Below are positions 62,644 through 64,000 of a stretch of 64,000 bases of DNA, one piece after another; position 1 is the first letter of the stretch, and every line of letters begins with the position of its first letter. The notes beneath the pieces are model-generated. The model was not told the origin of the DNA, did not search any database, and saw nothing but the letters and a program-made list of their open reading frames with translations. Source of the DNA: Spirosoma foliorum (lineage in GTDB: Bacteria; Bacteroidota; Bacteroidia; Cytophagales; Spirosomataceae); contig NZ_CP059732.1 of the NCBI RefSeq assembly GCF_014117325.1, forward strand, positions 4,973,001 to 5,037,000. The letters run 5' to 3'. The position numbers and the translations under genes were made by a program.

Positions 62644-63684
62644 CTAGCTCAATGCATTCCGGCAGAAAGCCACGCATTTTTTCACTTCGGCCACTGCGTT
62701 TGAGCCTTCAGGTATTTTATATTCCAGCTCTACGGTAGCCGGGAAGTTATATTTCTGATCACGCATCAGCTTCAGAACGGGTAATAAAGGCGTATCGCCC
62801 TGGCCCCAGGGTAGGTTTCCTTTACCGTGATCAGCGGTTTGGCGGTCCTTGATGTGCATACTGGAAATACGATCGTGTTTCTGTTTTAGGAAGACCAATG
62901 GGTCGGGATTGCCAGCGGCAACGTAATGGCCTAAGTCGAAATTGATGGCATTACCCGGCGATTGCGCCAGAGCGGTATCCCAGAAGGTTGGGGTTTGTTG
63001 TTCATGGCCATGATAACCCACACGTAAACCGTGTTTGTGCGCCAGCGTACCCAATCTGAGAGTCTGGGCGTCATTAGACGGGTGCTCTACCGTAACCTGA
63101 TTGGCTCCCAGCAGTTTGGCCGCCTTCAGACCGTATTCAATCTCTGCATCTGAGCTTTGAATGCCAAACGTGTCGGGCTTGAATCCGTAGATTTTCACGC
63201 CTGCCTGATTGTACATTTTGCGCACCTGTTCGAACTTGGCGATGGGTGCCGATAGTCGCCATTTGGTCATTTCGGCACGGTAGGCTTTCATCTGTTCGTC
63301 GAATTGGACCAGTTGCTTTTTCTCGTCGTCGGTTAGTTCCTGTTTCTCGAATCGCTTCCGCATCAAGGGGAAAACCGATTTCATATCAACCGTATTCTTA
63401 GGCGCACCGACAAATGATTCGGCAGGGCCACCCATCAATTCAATGGCGCTGATCCCAGAATCCAGAACGTATTGCAGGGTTGCTTCAGCACTCTGGTCAG
63501 GCATATCCCGAAACGAGTAGGTAATGACCCCAATTTGTACACCATCGATCAAGGAATTGGGTTTGTCGCCCAGACTACGAATAATGGCGGGTGCTCCGAA
63601 GAGCTTACCGCTACTCAAAATAGCCCCCGAAACAAGAGCGGCTGTGGTGCCTAAAAACTGACGGCGTGTTGGCTGGTTTTCCAT
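62644..63684 (-). CDS. Sugar phosphate isomerase/epimerase, Tat-exported
   Basis: A 346-residue TIM-barrel protein of the xylose-isomerase-like family. The N-terminus PTRRQFLGTTAALVSGAIL has a twin-arginine motif. Barrel motifs include IGVITYSFRDMP, SAIELMGGPAE, QVTVEHPS, VGYHGHEQ and NFDLGHYVAAGNP, with metal-type E/H/D residues. An inserted helical segment (KRFEKQELTDDEKKQ) is typical of secreted planctomycete/Bacteroidota members. It probably acts with the downstream-neighbour carbohydrate protein on the same strand. Confidence 0.88.
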   Translation of the reverse strand: MENQPTRRQFLGTTAALVSGAILSSGKLFGAPAIIRSLGDKPNSLIDGVQIGVITYSFRDMPDQSAEATLQYVLDSGISAIELMGGPAESFVGAPKNTVDMKSVFPLMRKRFEKQELTDDEKKQLVQFDEQMKAYRAEMTKWRLSAPIAKFEQVRKMYNQAGVKIYGFKPDTFGIQSSDAEIEYGLKAAKLLGANQVTVEHPSNDAQTLRLGTLAHKHGLRVGYHGHEQQTPTFWDTALAQSPGNAINFDLGHYVAAGNPDPLVFLKQKHDRISSMHIKDRQTADHGKGNLPWGQGDTPLLPVLKLMRDQKYNFPATVELEYKIPEGSNAVAEVKKCVAFCRNALS

Positions 63685-63720
63685 AATTTACATGCGGTTG
63701 GTTTAATTCGATTATTGGGT

Positions 63721-64000
63721 TTATTGGGCAAACAGTTTCAATTGCCCCATCGACCAGGGAATCTCGTCGGGGTCGTTAGTGAGGCTTTCGCTCAGTTGCA
63801 TCCTCAAAAATTTGGCTTTAACACCATTCAGCGCAATGACATTATCTCCCTGAACACCTTTTGTTTCGGTCGGAATTTCCTTCCAGTTTTTCCCATCGTC
63901 GGATACTGAAAACGTGAAGGCACGGGGGTACTGGTGAATAAATGGAATGACCATTGCTGCAAAGGATTGGCCCGGTTTGGGTTTCCAGCCTTTTTTGATG
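63721..64000 (-). CDS. Discoidin-like (F5/8 type C) C-terminus of a larger protein (truncated by window edge)
   Basis: The frame is open from 64000 to the stop at 63721. It reads GWKPKPGQSFAAMVIPF, then YPRAFTFSVSDDGKNWKEI and KAKFLRMQLSE, ending in GQLKLFAQ, which is the end of a galactose-binding/discoidin-type beta-sandwich. Such domains close large glycoside hydrolases or carbohydrate-binding proteins in Bacteroidota; the catalytic part lies beyond the window. Thirty-six bases separate it from the isomerase gene downstream. Confidence 0.75.
   Translation of the reverse strand, partial: IKKGWKPKPGQSFAAMVIPFIHQYPRAFTFSVSDDGKNWKEIPTETKGVQGDNVIALNGVKAKFLRMQLSESLTNDPDEIPWSMGQLKLFAQ

Overview
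The window reads as chromosomal DNA of a Bacteroidota bacterium, most likely order Cytophagales and close to Spirosoma. This is inference from protein style: LytTR two-component pairs, CHASE3/GAF/multi-receiver kinases, Ig-like and PKD lipoproteins, WG repeats, a retropepsin-like lipoprotein, and TAnnTTTG-type -7 boxes. No rRNA, tRNA, CRISPR array or prophage was seen. Long inverted repeats occupy a large share of the intergenic gaps.

Layout. 1-8 kb: an aminotransferase cut by the window edge, a Cys/Met-metabolism PLP enzyme, two class A beta-lactamase-like serine hydrolases, a membrane protein, a YegD-like Hsp70 and a VanX-like D-Ala-D-Ala dipeptidase. 8.07-9.29 kb: IS110 copy 1, with a readable bridge RNA. 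9.3-14.3 kb: sugar isomerase/epimerase, GH5 glycosidase, a DUF2281/PIN toxin-antitoxin pair and a GntP permease. 14.4-19.4 kb: an orphan molybdenum hydroxylase large subunit, a LytS/LytTR pair and a small overlapping gene pair ending in a DUF6169-like protein. 19.7-29.1 kb: gamma-glutamyltransferase, YciF-like protein, M20 and M1 peptidases, an Rpn-type nuclease and an Ig-like lipoprotein.

29.3-43.4 kb is the most unusual region. Eight collinear genes encode a vWA-like lipoprotein, a small membrane protein, a tubulin/FtsZ-fold protein, a 1144-residue protein with an Hsp70/actin-type ATPase core, a membrane-anchored coiled-coil protein, a retropepsin-like lipoprotein, an FkbM methyltransferase and an Ig-TM-WG protein. 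Three opposing genes for secreted proteins follow. A tubulin-like and an actin-like NTPase beside envelope-anchored partners suggest a cytoskeletal or envelope-remodelling machine. Its parts resemble the FtsZ-like/vWA systems noted earlier in the literature, but the whole composition here looks little described.

43.7-64 kb: a large hybrid kinase with Hpt, a second PIN toxin-antitoxin pair, a YpfJ-like metallopeptidase, an Old Yellow Enzyme, and small stress or periplasmic proteins. A minus-strand signalling block follows (REC-PAS kinase, frameshifted CHASE3 multi-REC kinase, single REC, CheR, CheB), split by IS110 copy 2. The window ends with an AlkZ-like protein, a bicupin, a hydrolase remnant, a second sugar isomerase and a partial discoidin-like protein.

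The best-supported molecular observation is that both identical IS110 copies (1218 bp) sit at the outer edge of the same REP-like palindrome. Their 194-bp leader carries two loops whose guide segments match the target (cgtcgggatg and ttgtcat) and the element's own ends (acagttc and acaat), as expected for a bridge RNA.
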